Origin: a virus
Virus record (IMG/VR): IMGVR_UViG_3300047472_000191
Coordinates: 1 to 64,000 of that record
DNA length: 64,000 bases
Strand: one strand, 5' to 3'
The translations under genes were made by a program, and so were the position numbers. This document shows positions 43,397-50,325 of the stretch, piece after piece. The notes beneath the pieces are model-generated. The model ran no database searches, was not told the origin of the DNA, and worked only from the letters and a program-made list of their open reading frames with translations. How positions within the stretch are numbered: position 1 is the stretch's first letter; every line of letters begins with the position of its first letter.

Positions 43397-44047
43397 CTAC
43401 GGCTTGAGGGGCTCCCAGCAGCCGCACTTGAAACGACAGTGGGTGTGCTGGCGGGTAGTCGGGTCCCAGTGACTGGTGAGGACGTGCCCGCACCCCCGGC
43501 GCTCACACACCGGCGGGTCATCGACCGGATACCGGTCCGTGTTGTACGCGATGGACCTTGGGTCCCGGTTGTCGCCCCACTCCCGCATGAGCCGTTCCCG
43601 CGTAACGATCCGGGTGATCCCCATGGCACCTATGAGCGCCTCGCATTGCGGGCAAGGTTCATCGGTGATGTAGATGGTGGCGCCCTTGAGGGCTTCCCGG
43701 CCTACTGCCGCGACAGCCTGGAGAACGGCGTTGTGCTCGGCGTGAATGGCAGAACAGCGCCAGCCCGGGGCGTTGTAGTCCCCGCCCGGCGGGACGTCCT
43801 CCTTGGACCGCAGGCCGCGCTCACAGCCCTTCTCCTCGAAGGAGCAGTGGGGTTTCCCGGAGCCGGTGCCGTTGTAGCCGGTGCCGACTATGTTCGGCGG
43901 GGACCCGGCCGTGATGACCGCGCCGACGTGGCGACGGGTGCAGATGGCCATCTCAGCTTCGCCATGGGCGTGTTTCAGGTTGACCTTGTCCCGGAGTTCC
44001 TTGCGCTGCTGCTCGTATTCCGGGCCGCGTTCGACGGGTCGTTCCAT
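43397..44047 (-). CDS. deoxycytidylate deaminase family protein
   Basis: 216 residues from ATG 44047 with AACGGAGAACACC. Zinc-binding HAEHNAVLQAVAAVGREALK with catalytic Glu and PCPQCEALIGAMG, the CDA/dCMP-deaminase signature; an insertion with Cys/His (CSFEEKGCERGLRS) lies between. The C-terminus has extra Cys (CERRGCGH; CRFKCGCWE), possibly a second zinc. Converts dCMP to dUMP to feed dTTP for phage DNA. Confidence 0.88.
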   Translation of the reverse strand: MERPVERGPEYEQQRKELRDKVNLKHAHGEAEMAICTRRHVGAVITAGSPPNIVGTGYNGTGSGKPHCSFEEKGCERGLRSKEDVPPGGDYNAPGWRCSAIHAEHNAVLQAVAAVGREALKGATIYITDEPCPQCEALIGAMGITRIVTRERLMREWGDNRDPRSIAYNTDRYPVDDPPVCERRGCGHVLTSHWDPTTRQHTHCRFKCGCWEPLKP

Positions 44048-44071
44048 GGTGTTCTCCGTTCCACGAAAAGA

Positions 44072-44097
44072 GGGCTGCACGGTTTCCCGTACAGCCC
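44072..44097 (-). terminator. hairpin terminator
   Basis: GGGCTGCACGG/CCGTACAGCCC stem between the ADP-ribosylglycohydrolase and the deaminase. Confidence 0.75.
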
Positions 44098-44107
44098 CCA
44101 GGGGTTG

Positions 44108-45154
44108 TTACAGCTGCTCTGCCAGCTTGCGCAGCTCCTGCGCGGGACCCGTCTCCAGCTGGTCCACCCACTCGGTCGGCCACTCGACTCCGGCCGCGCC
44201 ACGGATGTTGCCCGCGATCGCCGCGAGGGAGTCGCTGTCTCCGTTCGAGACGGCTGCACGCTGGAGAACCTGAACCGGCTTGTCCCAGAGACCGACGGTG
44301 CACAGCATGGCCCCGGCAAGCGCCTCGGGAGCCGTCCAGCCCTCACCCGTGATCTGGCAGGGGTCGCTGTCTCCGGCCCAGCCGTGGCGGAGCGCGTTCT
44401 GTGCCTCCATCAGGTACTTGGCGCACAGGTCGTATCCGGCCCGCAGGTACTCCTTGCTGGAGTGGTACTCGGACTGCTCCCACAGGTCACCGAGCACCCG
44501 GGTGGGGTAGCTAGTGCGCAGATGGGCATTCAGGGATTCCTCAATGAGGAAGTCCAGAAGCTCCATTCCCTCCATGCCGTCGTAGGCGCCGAGGGTTGCC
44601 GCCACCGTGAGCCCTGCCGCCGCCAGTGCTGCCGGGTGAGCGTGCGTTACGGCAGCTGACAGGTAGGCCAGGTTGATGGGGGACTCGTACAGGTCGTTGG
44701 ACAGTGCGATCGGTGCGACGCGCATGTTGGCGCCGCATCCCATGGTGTTGATGTCCGTGGCGTCCTGCCAGGTGTAGCCGTCGCGCAGCATGTCGCAGGC
44801 TCGCATGCAGGCGTTGCCGGGTGCCCGGCGGTTGTCGGGGTGCTGGGACCAGTAGACGTACTTACTGACCAGCTCGTCCGCGAAGCTCTCCGTGTACGTC
44901 CCGAGGTTGCTGGGTCGCATCTGGAGGAGGGCCCGGCCGGTGGCGATGGTCATCTGGGTGTCGTCGGAGATGAGTACCTTGCCGTCGGCGTCGCGGTAGC
45001 GCTTCGGGTGAGGGGCGTTGTCAAAGTCGGCGGTCTGCCAGTTCCGGCCGGGAAGGAAGTTCAGGATGTCGTTGGTGCGGTTGAACTCGCGGCTGTAGCC
45101 GAGGGCGTCTCCGAGGGCGCCTCCGATAAGCGAGGAAAGGGCCTTGGCATTCAA
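44108..45154 (-). CDS. ADP-ribosylglycohydrolase (ARH/DraG family)
   Basis: 348 residues. Family signatures: IGGALGDALGYSRE at the N-terminus, ISDDTQMTIATGRALLQM (metal-binding Asp pair), NMRVAPIAL and the C-terminal SNGDSDSLAAIAGNIRGAAG. These hydrolyse N- or O-linked ADP-ribose from proteins or DNA using two Mg ions. In a phage it may reverse host ADP-ribosylation, including toxin-based defence, or remodel NAD metabolism. Leftward and controlled by the element at 45184. CTCAGGAGCACCCTTGA before ATG. Confidence 0.9.
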   Translation of the reverse strand: MNAKALSSLIGGALGDALGYSREFNRTNDILNFLPGRNWQTADFDNAPHPKRYRDADGKVLISDDTQMTIATGRALLQMRPSNLGTYTESFADELVSKYVYWSQHPDNRRAPGNACMRACDMLRDGYTWQDATDINTMGCGANMRVAPIALSNDLYESPINLAYLSAAVTHAHPAALAAAGLTVAATLGAYDGMEGMELLDFLIEESLNAHLRTSYPTRVLGDLWEQSEYHSSKEYLRAGYDLCAKYLMEAQNALRHGWAGDSDPCQITGEGWTAPEALAGAMLCTVGLWDKPVQVLQRAAVSNGDSDSLAAIAGNIRGAAGVEWPTEWVDQLETGPAQELRKLAEQL

Positions 45155-45183
45155 GGGTGCTCCTGAGGTGGGGTGGTTGGGTT

Positions 45184-45201
45184 GATGTATCTACCCTAGC
45201 A
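45184..45201 (-). promoter_or_regulatory. phage promoter/operator element
   Basis: Perfect TGCTAGGGTAGATACATC on the minus strand; drives 45154-to-43397. Only common element near the 39.4-45.2 kb block. Confidence 0.85.
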
Positions 45202-45228
45202 CACTTGTGAAATGATGCGCAAGCGTGA

Positions 45229-45444
45229 TCAGTCCGACTGCCGGGCAATCGCCGCGTTGGACCACATCATGACCTCTTCCAGATGCGTCACCGCGAGCGC
45301 CTTCTCCCGCCCCTCCGGCAACAAGAAGTTGAGCAGCAGAGCGAACATCAGACACTGATTCCTCACCTCCTCATGCTGGCTCACCCGCTCCGGCGTCTTC
45401 GGCGGGTGATACGCGAACCGGTTCCTCAGGTCGTCATCGTTCAT
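45229..45444 (-). CDS. Acb2/Tad1-hairpin-like small protein
   Basis: 71 residues. Pattern NRFAYHPPKTPERVSQHEEV, then LLLNFLLPEGREKALAVTHL and EEVMMWSNAAIARQ, two helices with a conserved end. This matches the small phage family whose members include Acb2 and Tad1-type proteins that bind cyclic nucleotides and blunt CBASS or Thoeris defence. Assignment is by sequence pattern recalled from that family; the ligand is not shown. AAGGAGACGACCG before ATG. Confidence 0.65.
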   Translation of the reverse strand: MNDDDLRNRFAYHPPKTPERVSQHEEVRNQCLMFALLLNFLLPEGREKALAVTHLEEVMMWSNAAIARQSD

Positions 45445-45465
45445 CGGTCGTCTCCTTCTCGTAGT

Positions 45466-45483
45466 TCCGCAGGAACCTGCGGA
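45466..45483 (-). terminator. small intercistronic hairpin
   Basis: TCCGCAGG/CCTGCGGA with a 2-base gap between the genes at 45502 and 45229. Too short a loop and no T-run; may stabilise or process the mRNA. Confidence 0.35.
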
Positions 45484-45501
45484 CAGTCTTCGGGGGTCTC
45501 C

Positions 45502-45708
45502 TCAGTCTTCGAAGCAATCGCACCGAACACCGGTACGGATCGCACAGGACTCCTTGTGATTCGCCAGCACATGCACGCAAGGGATCTCTCCCCAGACGAA
45601 CCAACGCATGTAGTGGCGCCGGGGGTTGCCCTCCTCATCCCTGGGTGAGAGCGCCCCGCACTCGGTCTTGGTGCACCCATCCAGGACGTCAGAACACATT
45701 CCACACAT
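45502..45708 (-). CDS. small Cys-rich protein
   Basis: 68 residues with eight Cys: CGMCSDVLDGCTKTEC near the start, then CVHVLANHKESC and CDCFED. Two zinc sites are likely. The ATG overlaps the upstream stop (TGATG). A frame overlapping on the same strand (45441-45704) is a shadow. Function unknown. Confidence 0.7.
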   Translation of the reverse strand: MCGMCSDVLDGCTKTECGALSPRDEEGNPRRHYMRWFVWGEIPCVHVLANHKESCAIRTGVRCDCFED

Positions 45709-45896
45709 CAGATCCCCTCCAGATACGCGTCAAGGGCCTGCTCGCCTCCACTGCGGAGAACGTGCAGACCCTTCTCTATGTCGGTCGGATAGGTGGCGGC
45801 GTACGCGGCGTACCAGTCGTCATCGGCGGCCGGGCCCAGGTACCAGAGTGCCGCCGTGAGGATGGCATCCCCAAGGGCTTTCTGGGCAGTGTTCAC
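45708..45896 (-). CDS. small helical protein directly after the tRNA
   Basis: 62 residues from GTG at 45896, two bases after the tRNA discriminator. There is no room for an RBS, so 3' processing of the tRNA would leave a leaderless mRNA. Helical, Ala/Tyr-rich (DDDWYAAYAATYPTDIEKGL). Function unknown. Confidence 0.6.
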   Translation of the reverse strand: MNTAQKALGDAILTAALWYLGPAADDDWYAAYAATYPTDIEKGLHVLRSGGEQALDAYLEGI

Positions 45897-45897
45897 G

Positions 45898-45972
45898 TGC
45901 CCCCGGTGAGATTCGAACTCACGCTGTACGGCTTTTGAGGCCGTCGTCTCCTGGCCGCTGGACTACGAGGGC
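45898..45972 (-). tRNA. tRNA, anticodon CAA (Leu codon UUG) but class I shape
   Basis: 75 bases. Acceptor GCCCTCG/CGGGGGC with one U-G pair and discriminator A, T arm GTGAG-TTCGAAT-CTCAC, anticodon stem ACGGC/GCCGT with loop CTCAAAA, so anticodon CAA. The variable region is only 5 bases, whereas leucine tRNAs have a long arm. The D arm is loose: either three pairs GTC/GAC with a 12-base loop, or shorter. No encoded CCA. Confidence 0.75.
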
Positions 45973-45976
45973 GGGC

Positions 45977-45996
45977 CCTGCAATTAATGCTGCAAT
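45977..45996 (-). repeat. TTGCAG direct repeat upstream of the tRNA
   Basis: Minus strand reads ATTGCAGCATTAATTGCAGG: two TTGCAG copies 12 bases apart, ending 5 bases before the tRNA. The same element is at 50355 ahead of the late operon. Confidence 0.55.
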
Positions 45997-46024
45997 GGGT
46001 GTTCGTGCTGGTCAGAGTACGGCT

Positions 46025-46054
46025 GAGGGGGACCGCCGTCAAACAGTCCCCCTC
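46025..46054 (-). terminator. hairpin terminator
   Basis: GAGGGGGAC/GTCCCCCTC stem between the DUF2786 gene and the tRNA. Confidence 0.75.
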
Positions 46055-46083
46055 TAGCACCCGAACCCGAGAGGATCCTATCA

Positions 46084-46917
46084 CTACTCCAGTGCGAGAC
46101 GCCCCCCGTGGACCTCGGTCTGACCGACCATCGCCCGCCGCCCGGCGGCACTGCCGTGCTCCCAGCCGTGGGTACTCCACTGCCCGCCAGTACGGGCGTT
46201 CCGGAGCCCGTCAAGCTCTTCGAACATCTGGGCAATCCGGGCGGCGGTGTCGACAAGTACCACCTCGTATCCCCTGCCCGCCTCCTGGACGGCATCCGCC
46301 CGCTTGAGCCGGATCCGCTCGGCGGCCTCCGAGTAAAACGCCAGGCAGAACGAACGGCGCCGCGTACGGATCTCAGAGTTGAGGTGCCTCACGAAGTCCT
46401 TGGGATCGTTCCCGTCGTTCTTCATCGCTGTGATGAGGCGCTGAATGTGGGCGATGGACGGTTCCTGCCGGGTCTCCGCGATGTACTTGATGCCCGCGTT
46501 GACCTCTTGCAGCATCAGGGACGGGAGCAGCACCTTGAGGATCTCCATGGCCGACTCGGTGGCGTAGGCCACGAGTTCCTCTTGTTCGCCCTTCCCGTGC
46601 GGGATGCTGCGTACGTACCCTCTGCCTCCGATGGCGTTCAGTACCTCGATGACGCCGTAGCCCCGGGTCGTATTGAGGCCGTAGGACGTCGGGTAGGTGA
46701 ACGTGTGGATGACGATGTCTTCCCGCTGGTACTGCCCGCTGTGCGGGTCCAGCTTCGCGGTGTCTACCCGGTGCTTGTCTGCGAGCCGGTACACCCGCTC
46801 CATGGCGACGTCGCGTTCTTCCTGCGTAGTGCCGGGGTCTTCGGCGAGTCTCAGCAGGCTTTTGATCTTTTCCTGGATGCGCTCGGAGGCGCCTGGGGCG
46901 GTGGTCGGGTCGGTCAT
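46084..46917 (-). CDS. DUF2786-domain protein
   Basis: 277 residues from ATG 46917 with TCGAGGAAAA. The N-terminal ~40 residues match DUF2786 (IQEKIKSLLRLAEDPGTTQE then MERVYRLADKHRVD), common in actinophages. A central helical region and Arg-rich segment (TRRRSFCLAFYSEAAERIRL) follow. Role unknown. Promoter is the reversed-operator type at 46957. Confidence 0.82.
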   Translation of the reverse strand: MTDPTTAPGASERIQEKIKSLLRLAEDPGTTQEERDVAMERVYRLADKHRVDTAKLDPHSGQYQREDIVIHTFTYPTSYGLNTTRGYGVIEVLNAIGGRGYVRSIPHGKGEQEELVAYATESAMEILKVLLPSLMLQEVNAGIKYIAETRQEPSIAHIQRLITAMKNDGNDPKDFVRHLNSEIRTRRRSFCLAFYSEAAERIRLKRADAVQEAGRGYEVVLVDTAARIAQMFEELDGLRNARTGGQWSTHGWEHGSAAGRRAMVGQTEVHGGRLALE

Positions 46918-46956
46918 TTTTCCTCGAAACGTGATGGGGGTTAGGTGCCTCAGCAT

Positions 46957-46973
46957 ATCAGGGTAGATAGATC
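46957..46973 (+). promoter_or_regulatory. reversed copy of the phage operator element
   Basis: ATCAGGGTAGATAGATC. Read on the minus strand it is CTATCTACCCTGATATGCTG, where TATGCT is a separate -10 for the leftward gene at 46084. Same layout as at 4955. Confidence 0.65.
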
Positions 46974-47005
46974 TTGGATTTGGGTTGCGCCGTCTTCTCA
47001 GAGCG

Positions 47006-47023
47006 TGCTAGTGTAGATACATC
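47006..47023 (+). promoter_or_regulatory. variant phage promoter/operator element
   Basis: TGCTAGTGTAGATACATC; drives the rightward genes 47055-48143; 33 bases from the reversed copy at 46957. Confidence 0.8.
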
Positions 47024-47054
47024 GAACAGGGACACCAGAACCGAGGAGACCCCC

Positions 47055-47540
47055 ATGGCTGCCACCACCTACGCCCCCAAGACGATCAGCCCCAAGCAGT
47101 CCGCCTACATCGCGAGCCTCTTGGAGCTGCGGGAGGTCCCTCGGATCTTCGTCCTCCAGTTCACCGAGGACATGACCGCGTCGGCCGCCTCGGACCTGAT
47201 CGATTCGCTCAAGGAATGCCCCTGGAAGAACGACAAGCCCCAGGTCAAGAAGGGGGAGCCCGTCGGCGAGGGCTTCTACTGCCACGGAGAGAACTACTAC
47301 AAGGTTCAGACCTCCAAGACCTCTGGCAAGCGCTACGCGAAGATCTGGAACGGCAAGGGCTGGGACTACGCCTCGGGCGCGCTCTTCAAGCTCACCGACG
47401 CCAACAAGCTCACGGAGGCGCAGGCGGTGAAGTTCGGCAAGAAGACCGGACACTGCTGCATCTGCTCCAAACTCCTGACGAACCCCGAGTCCGTTTCGGC
47501 CGGAATTGGGCCGATTTGCAAGGGCAACATGGGCTGGTAA
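47055..47540 (+). CDS. DUF6011-like zinc-binding protein
   Basis: 161 residues from ATG 47055 with CCGAGGAGACCCCC. N-terminal PKQSAYIASLLELREV helix and a beta-rich middle; C-terminus GHCCICSKLLTNPESVSAGI GPIC, a CxxC...GxGPxC motif of a small phage zinc domain. Function unknown. Confidence 0.75.
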   Translation: MAATTYAPKTISPKQSAYIASLLELREVPRIFVLQFTEDMTASAASDLIDSLKECPWKNDKPQVKKGEPVGEGFYCHGENYYKVQTSKTSGKRYAKIWNGKGWDYASGALFKLTDANKLTEAQAVKFGKKTGHCCICSKLLTNPESVSAGIGPICKGNMGW

Positions 47541-47549
47541 GACCCAACT

Positions 47550-47567
47550 GGGGGCCTTCGGGCCCCT
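47550..47567 (+). terminator. hairpin terminator or attenuator
   Basis: GGGGGCC-TTC-GGGCCCC followed by TTTCACCTTTTTG, between two rightward genes. Confidence 0.65.
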
Positions 47568-47591
47568 TTCACCTTTTTGAGAGGAAACCCC

Positions 47592-48143
47592 ATGGAAGAT
47601 ATGGTCATCTGGCCGGGCACGCTGGACTACGAGGACTCCGGGGAGGGTGGCCTGTTCGCCTGGATGATCGTCCCCGAGTACATCGGCGACGGTGAGCCCT
47701 ACGGGACCGCCGCCAACACCTACGGCAACAACTGCCACGTAGACGTGACCGCGTACCTGTCCCGGCCCCGGGTCCTGCTCAAGTCCCCGGACGTGTGCGT
47801 GAGTCCCGAGGGGCGCAAGGTGTTCATGCCGTGGAAGCACCGGGACAGCTGGTTCGACCACTCTCAGGCGATCGACAAGCGCCTGAATCTCGACCCGAAC
47901 ATTGACGGGGACCGGAGGCTCCGGATGGCCCTCTTGCAGACCCTCGGTGCCGATGACATCAGCGTTCCGATGCTGGCGTCGGTGTTCCTCGGGTCGACGG
48001 GTCAGAGCCTGTACAGCAACCGTCAGGGCGGCTACTTCGCCGCGACAAAGGACGACCTGACCCTGAACGGGAAGACGCTGTACAACGCCTTCCAGCAGGT
48101 GTACGGGGTCGATCCGATCATCTTGACATTTTTGGATACGTGA
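47592..48143 (+). CDS. hypothetical protein
   Basis: 183 residues from ATG 47592 with GAGAGGAAACCCC. Acidic, Trp/Tyr-bearing N-terminal half (WPGTLDYEDSGEGGLFAWMI), then a helix/strand mix. No family recognised. Confidence 0.7.
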   Translation: MEDMVIWPGTLDYEDSGEGGLFAWMIVPEYIGDGEPYGTAANTYGNNCHVDVTAYLSRPRVLLKSPDVCVSPEGRKVFMPWKHRDSWFDHSQAIDKRLNLDPNIDGDRRLRMALLQTLGADDISVPMLASVFLGSTGQSLYSNRQGGYFAATKDDLTLNGKTLYNAFQQVYGVDPIILTFLDT

Positions 48144-48150
48144 CCGTACC

Positions 48151-48181
48151 GGGGAGGGGGCCATTTGCGGTTCCCCTCCCC
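48151..48181 (+). terminator. hairpin terminator
   Basis: GGGGAGGGG/CCCCTCCCC stem after the gene at 47592, followed directly by the next promoter. Confidence 0.8.
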
Positions 48182-48184
48182 TTT

Positions 48185-48202
48185 CGCTAGGGTAGATACA
48201 AC
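48185..48202 (+). promoter_or_regulatory. phage promoter/operator element
   Basis: CGCTAGGGTAGATACAAC; drives the gene at 48228. Confidence 0.8.
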
Positions 48203-48227
48203 GTACTTGAACCGCCCGGAGGTTCCC

Positions 48228-49337
48228 ATGGCCGATCTCAGTATCCCCCGCAGCATGATCAACATGTTCCCCTACGACACACACCCGTGGACCGCCGCCA
48301 AATTTGTGTCCGAGCTGGAACGCCGCCACCTGGGGGCTATCGAGTGGCTCGAACAGGCCGAATGGCTGCCAGTTGCCGACGCCCTGCTGGGGGAGGACGG
48401 AAAGATGCCCGCCGTCCCCATGTCGAGGAGTTCCGTCCTTAACTACCACCTACAGATGACTGCACAGGAAGTTGCCGTCCACCGCCTGTGGAACCGGCAC
48501 CGGGTCGTGTTCGACGTCCACCCCGGGCTGACCCGTCATCTGCGGTCGTCCGGCAGCGACAAGTTCCCGCCGATGGTGCTTCAGAGCCTGACCCACATCA
48601 ACCCTGTGGTGTTCCTCGAAGAGCCGGTGAACATGCGGGACTCGGCAGACAAGCCGGTCCGGCTGGTCGGATGGTACGTAGCAGGCATGAGCGCCCGTAA
48701 GGGGTATATCGACACCACGGACTCCCGGGCGCGTGCATTCCATCTCACTGCCGTTTCTGAGGTGCTGAGCCCCGACGGAAAGGAAGTGATCGACTGGGAC
48801 CACTGCCGGATCACGATGCCGGTCACGGGGGCCGATGCCACGGTGGGCGAACTCATTGAGCAGGCTCTCGACGCGTTCCAGTGGGATCCGACGATTTCCG
48901 GGCAGACTCAAGACTTGCAGCGGAAGTTCATCTCGGATCTGCTGTATGTGGCGGTGCCTCACATGCTGTACCTCGTGTCGCAGGGGCTGGAGAGCCAGCC
49001 GAAGCCGTTCCACACGCCTGCGGCACCGAGGAAGAACCGTTGGGACCGTAAGCAGGGCGGCGGCAGGGTCACCAGGCAGCTGGTGGGGTTCCGTACGGGG
49101 CCTGCGCTGGCGACTATCGACCGGTGGGGGGATGCCGCGTCTGATCCTCGGGAGGCGAAGGGTCCGCAGGGGCTGCGGCGGTCTCCTGTGGCCCATATGA
49201 GGCGGGCGCACTTCCACACGTTCCTGGCGGGCCCCCGGGATGCGGCGGAGCGCGAGAAGCGCGTGAAGTGGCTGCCGCCGATCCCGGTCAACGCGGACGG
49301 GCCGTCTACGGAGACGGTGGCAGTGAAGATCAAGTAG
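48228..49337 (+). CDS. AcrVA2-like protein
   Basis: 369 residues from ATG 48228 with GGAGGTTCCC. The C-terminus (SPVAHMRRAHFHTFLAGPRD then VKWLPPIPVN) carries the RRxHxHxxxxGP...KWxPPxxVN ending I associate with AcrVA2 homologues, anti-CRISPR relatives widespread in phages and plasmids. The N-terminal ~220 residues resemble no other family. Known AcrVA2 lowers Cas12a production through its mRNA; whether this one acts on Cas12a or another target is unknown. Confidence 0.6.
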   Translation: MADLSIPRSMINMFPYDTHPWTAAKFVSELERRHLGAIEWLEQAEWLPVADALLGEDGKMPAVPMSRSSVLNYHLQMTAQEVAVHRLWNRHRVVFDVHPGLTRHLRSSGSDKFPPMVLQSLTHINPVVFLEEPVNMRDSADKPVRLVGWYVAGMSARKGYIDTTDSRARAFHLTAVSEVLSPDGKEVIDWDHCRITMPVTGADATVGELIEQALDAFQWDPTISGQTQDLQRKFISDLLYVAVPHMLYLVSQGLESQPKPFHTPAAPRKNRWDRKQGGGRVTRQLVGFRTGPALATIDRWGDAASDPREAKGPQGLRRSPVAHMRRAHFHTFLAGPRDAAEREKRVKWLPPIPVNADGPSTETVAVKIK

Positions 49338-49341
49338 TACT

Positions 49342-49370
49342 GGGGGAGGGGACTTGAGTTCCCCTCCCCC
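49342..49370 (+). terminator. hairpin terminator
   Basis: GGGGGAGGGG/CCCCTCCCCC stem after the AcrVA2-like gene. Confidence 0.85.
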
Positions 49371-49374
49371 TTAG

Positions 49375-49392
49375 TGTTAGGGTAGATATATC
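49375..49392 (+). promoter_or_regulatory. phage promoter/operator element
   Basis: TGTTAGGGTAGATATATC with TTGAGT 18 bases upstream of TAGGGT; drives the gene at 49416. Confidence 0.82.
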
Positions 49393-49415
49393 GCAATCGA
49401 CGGATGGGACACACC

Positions 49416-49646
49416 ATGATCACTCGCACGAACGACTACCCCACCGGCAGCGCGGACGGCATGTCATTCATCTGCAACCGATGGGTGTTCACCGGCCCCA
49501 AGGGCTACCGCGTCAAGCCCAACGACGACGGCACGTTCAACGTGTACTCGTACGCGCACATGCAGGAGCGAGTGGTCGGCACGTTCGGTATGAACCTGAC
49601 GGAGGACGCGGCGCACGCCCTGGCGGCGTCCCTCGCAAAGCACTGA
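49416..49646 (+). CDS. small hypothetical protein
   Basis: 76 residues, strand-rich (WVFTGPKGYRVKPNDDGTFN). Two possible ATG starts (49404 and 49416); 49416 gives the spacing seen elsewhere, but neither has a strong RBS. Ends in a strong terminator against a leftward gene. Confidence 0.65.
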   Translation: MITRTNDYPTGSADGMSFICNRWVFTGPKGYRVKPNDDGTFNVYSYAHMQERVVGTFGMNLTEDAAHALAASLAKH

Positions 49647-49653
49647 AGCCGGA

Positions 49654-49700
49654 TACGCCGAAGGGGCGGGAGTCTTCTGACTCTCCGCCCCTTCGGCGTA
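49654..49700. terminator. bidirectional terminator
   Basis: Long stem TACGCCGAAGGGGCGG/CCGCCCCTTCGGCGTA with inner AGT/ACT between convergent genes. Confidence 0.9.
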
Positions 49701-49708
49701 TCTGCGGC

Positions 49709-50242
49709 CTAGTAGTTGCCGTTGCTCAGGATCTCTCCGCGCGAGTCGTAGACCGTGACCAGCCCGTTCTTGCTGTCCTTGCCCCGGCTGGTCTGCCAGT
49801 CCGTGAAGGCGCTGGCGATCAGCTTGCCGTCGCTCTGGTGCGGGCCCATCATGCCGCCGCTGTAGTCGGTGTAGATGTCGGCGGTGTCCAGAACGTCGTT
49901 CTTCTTGTCGGCGCCCTGGATCTTGGTGACGTGACCGGCGGCGGCCTTCTCGGTGGCCGTACCGTTCTTGGCCACGTACGCCTTGAACTCCTGTACCGGG
50001 CTCTGCGCGGCGCCCGCGTCCTCGCCAGCGGTCAGGGTAGGACGGCTGCTGTGAGGGGAGGAGTCGTCGGTCGTGCCCTTGCTGCCGTTGGACGACGCGG
50101 CGACCGCGACAACTCCGACCGCGACGAAACCGATGAAGACGTAGAGGCAGCCCTTGCCCTTGCGCTTCTTCTTCGGCTCGGGCTGCGGGGCGTACTGCGG
50201 GCCCTGGTTGGGCAACGGCTGCTGCGGGTCCTGCTGAGACAT
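49709..50242 (-). CDS. membrane-anchored extracellular protein
   Basis: 177 residues from ATG 50242 with CAGGGGGAACTCCC. Gln/Pro-rich then basic N-terminus (PEPKKKRKGKGC), one membrane span at ~32-50 (LYVFIGFVAVGVVAVAASS), then a Ser-rich linker and an extracellular domain. The architecture is common in Streptomyces; the role is unknown. Promoter is the variant element at 50326. Confidence 0.7.
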   Translation of the reverse strand: MSQQDPQQPLPNQGPQYAPQPEPKKKRKGKGCLYVFIGFVAVGVVAVAASSNGSKGTTDDSSPHSSRPTLTAGEDAGAAQSPVQEFKAYVAKNGTATEKAAAGHVTKIQGADKKNDVLDTADIYTDYSGGMMGPHQSDGKLIASAFTDWQTSRGKDSKNGLVTVYDSRGEILSNGNY

Positions 50243-50325
50243 GGGAGTTCCCCCTGAGGTGAGTTGGGGCCATCGCAGCGCGTGCCAGCGAAGGCGGAGA
50301 GCAGCATACGGCACTGTCCGTGTCC

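Noticed and set aside
43236-43472. 78-codon + frame (GTG with GAGGGGAG upstream) across the parA upstream region
   Set aside because: It spans a terminator and the TAGCACG repeats and overlaps the end of the deaminase gene; no protein family is visible.
46998-48449. 483-codon minus-strand open frame
   Set aside because: Overlaps two rightward genes and a promoter element; both rightward products carry zinc or other recognisable motifs.
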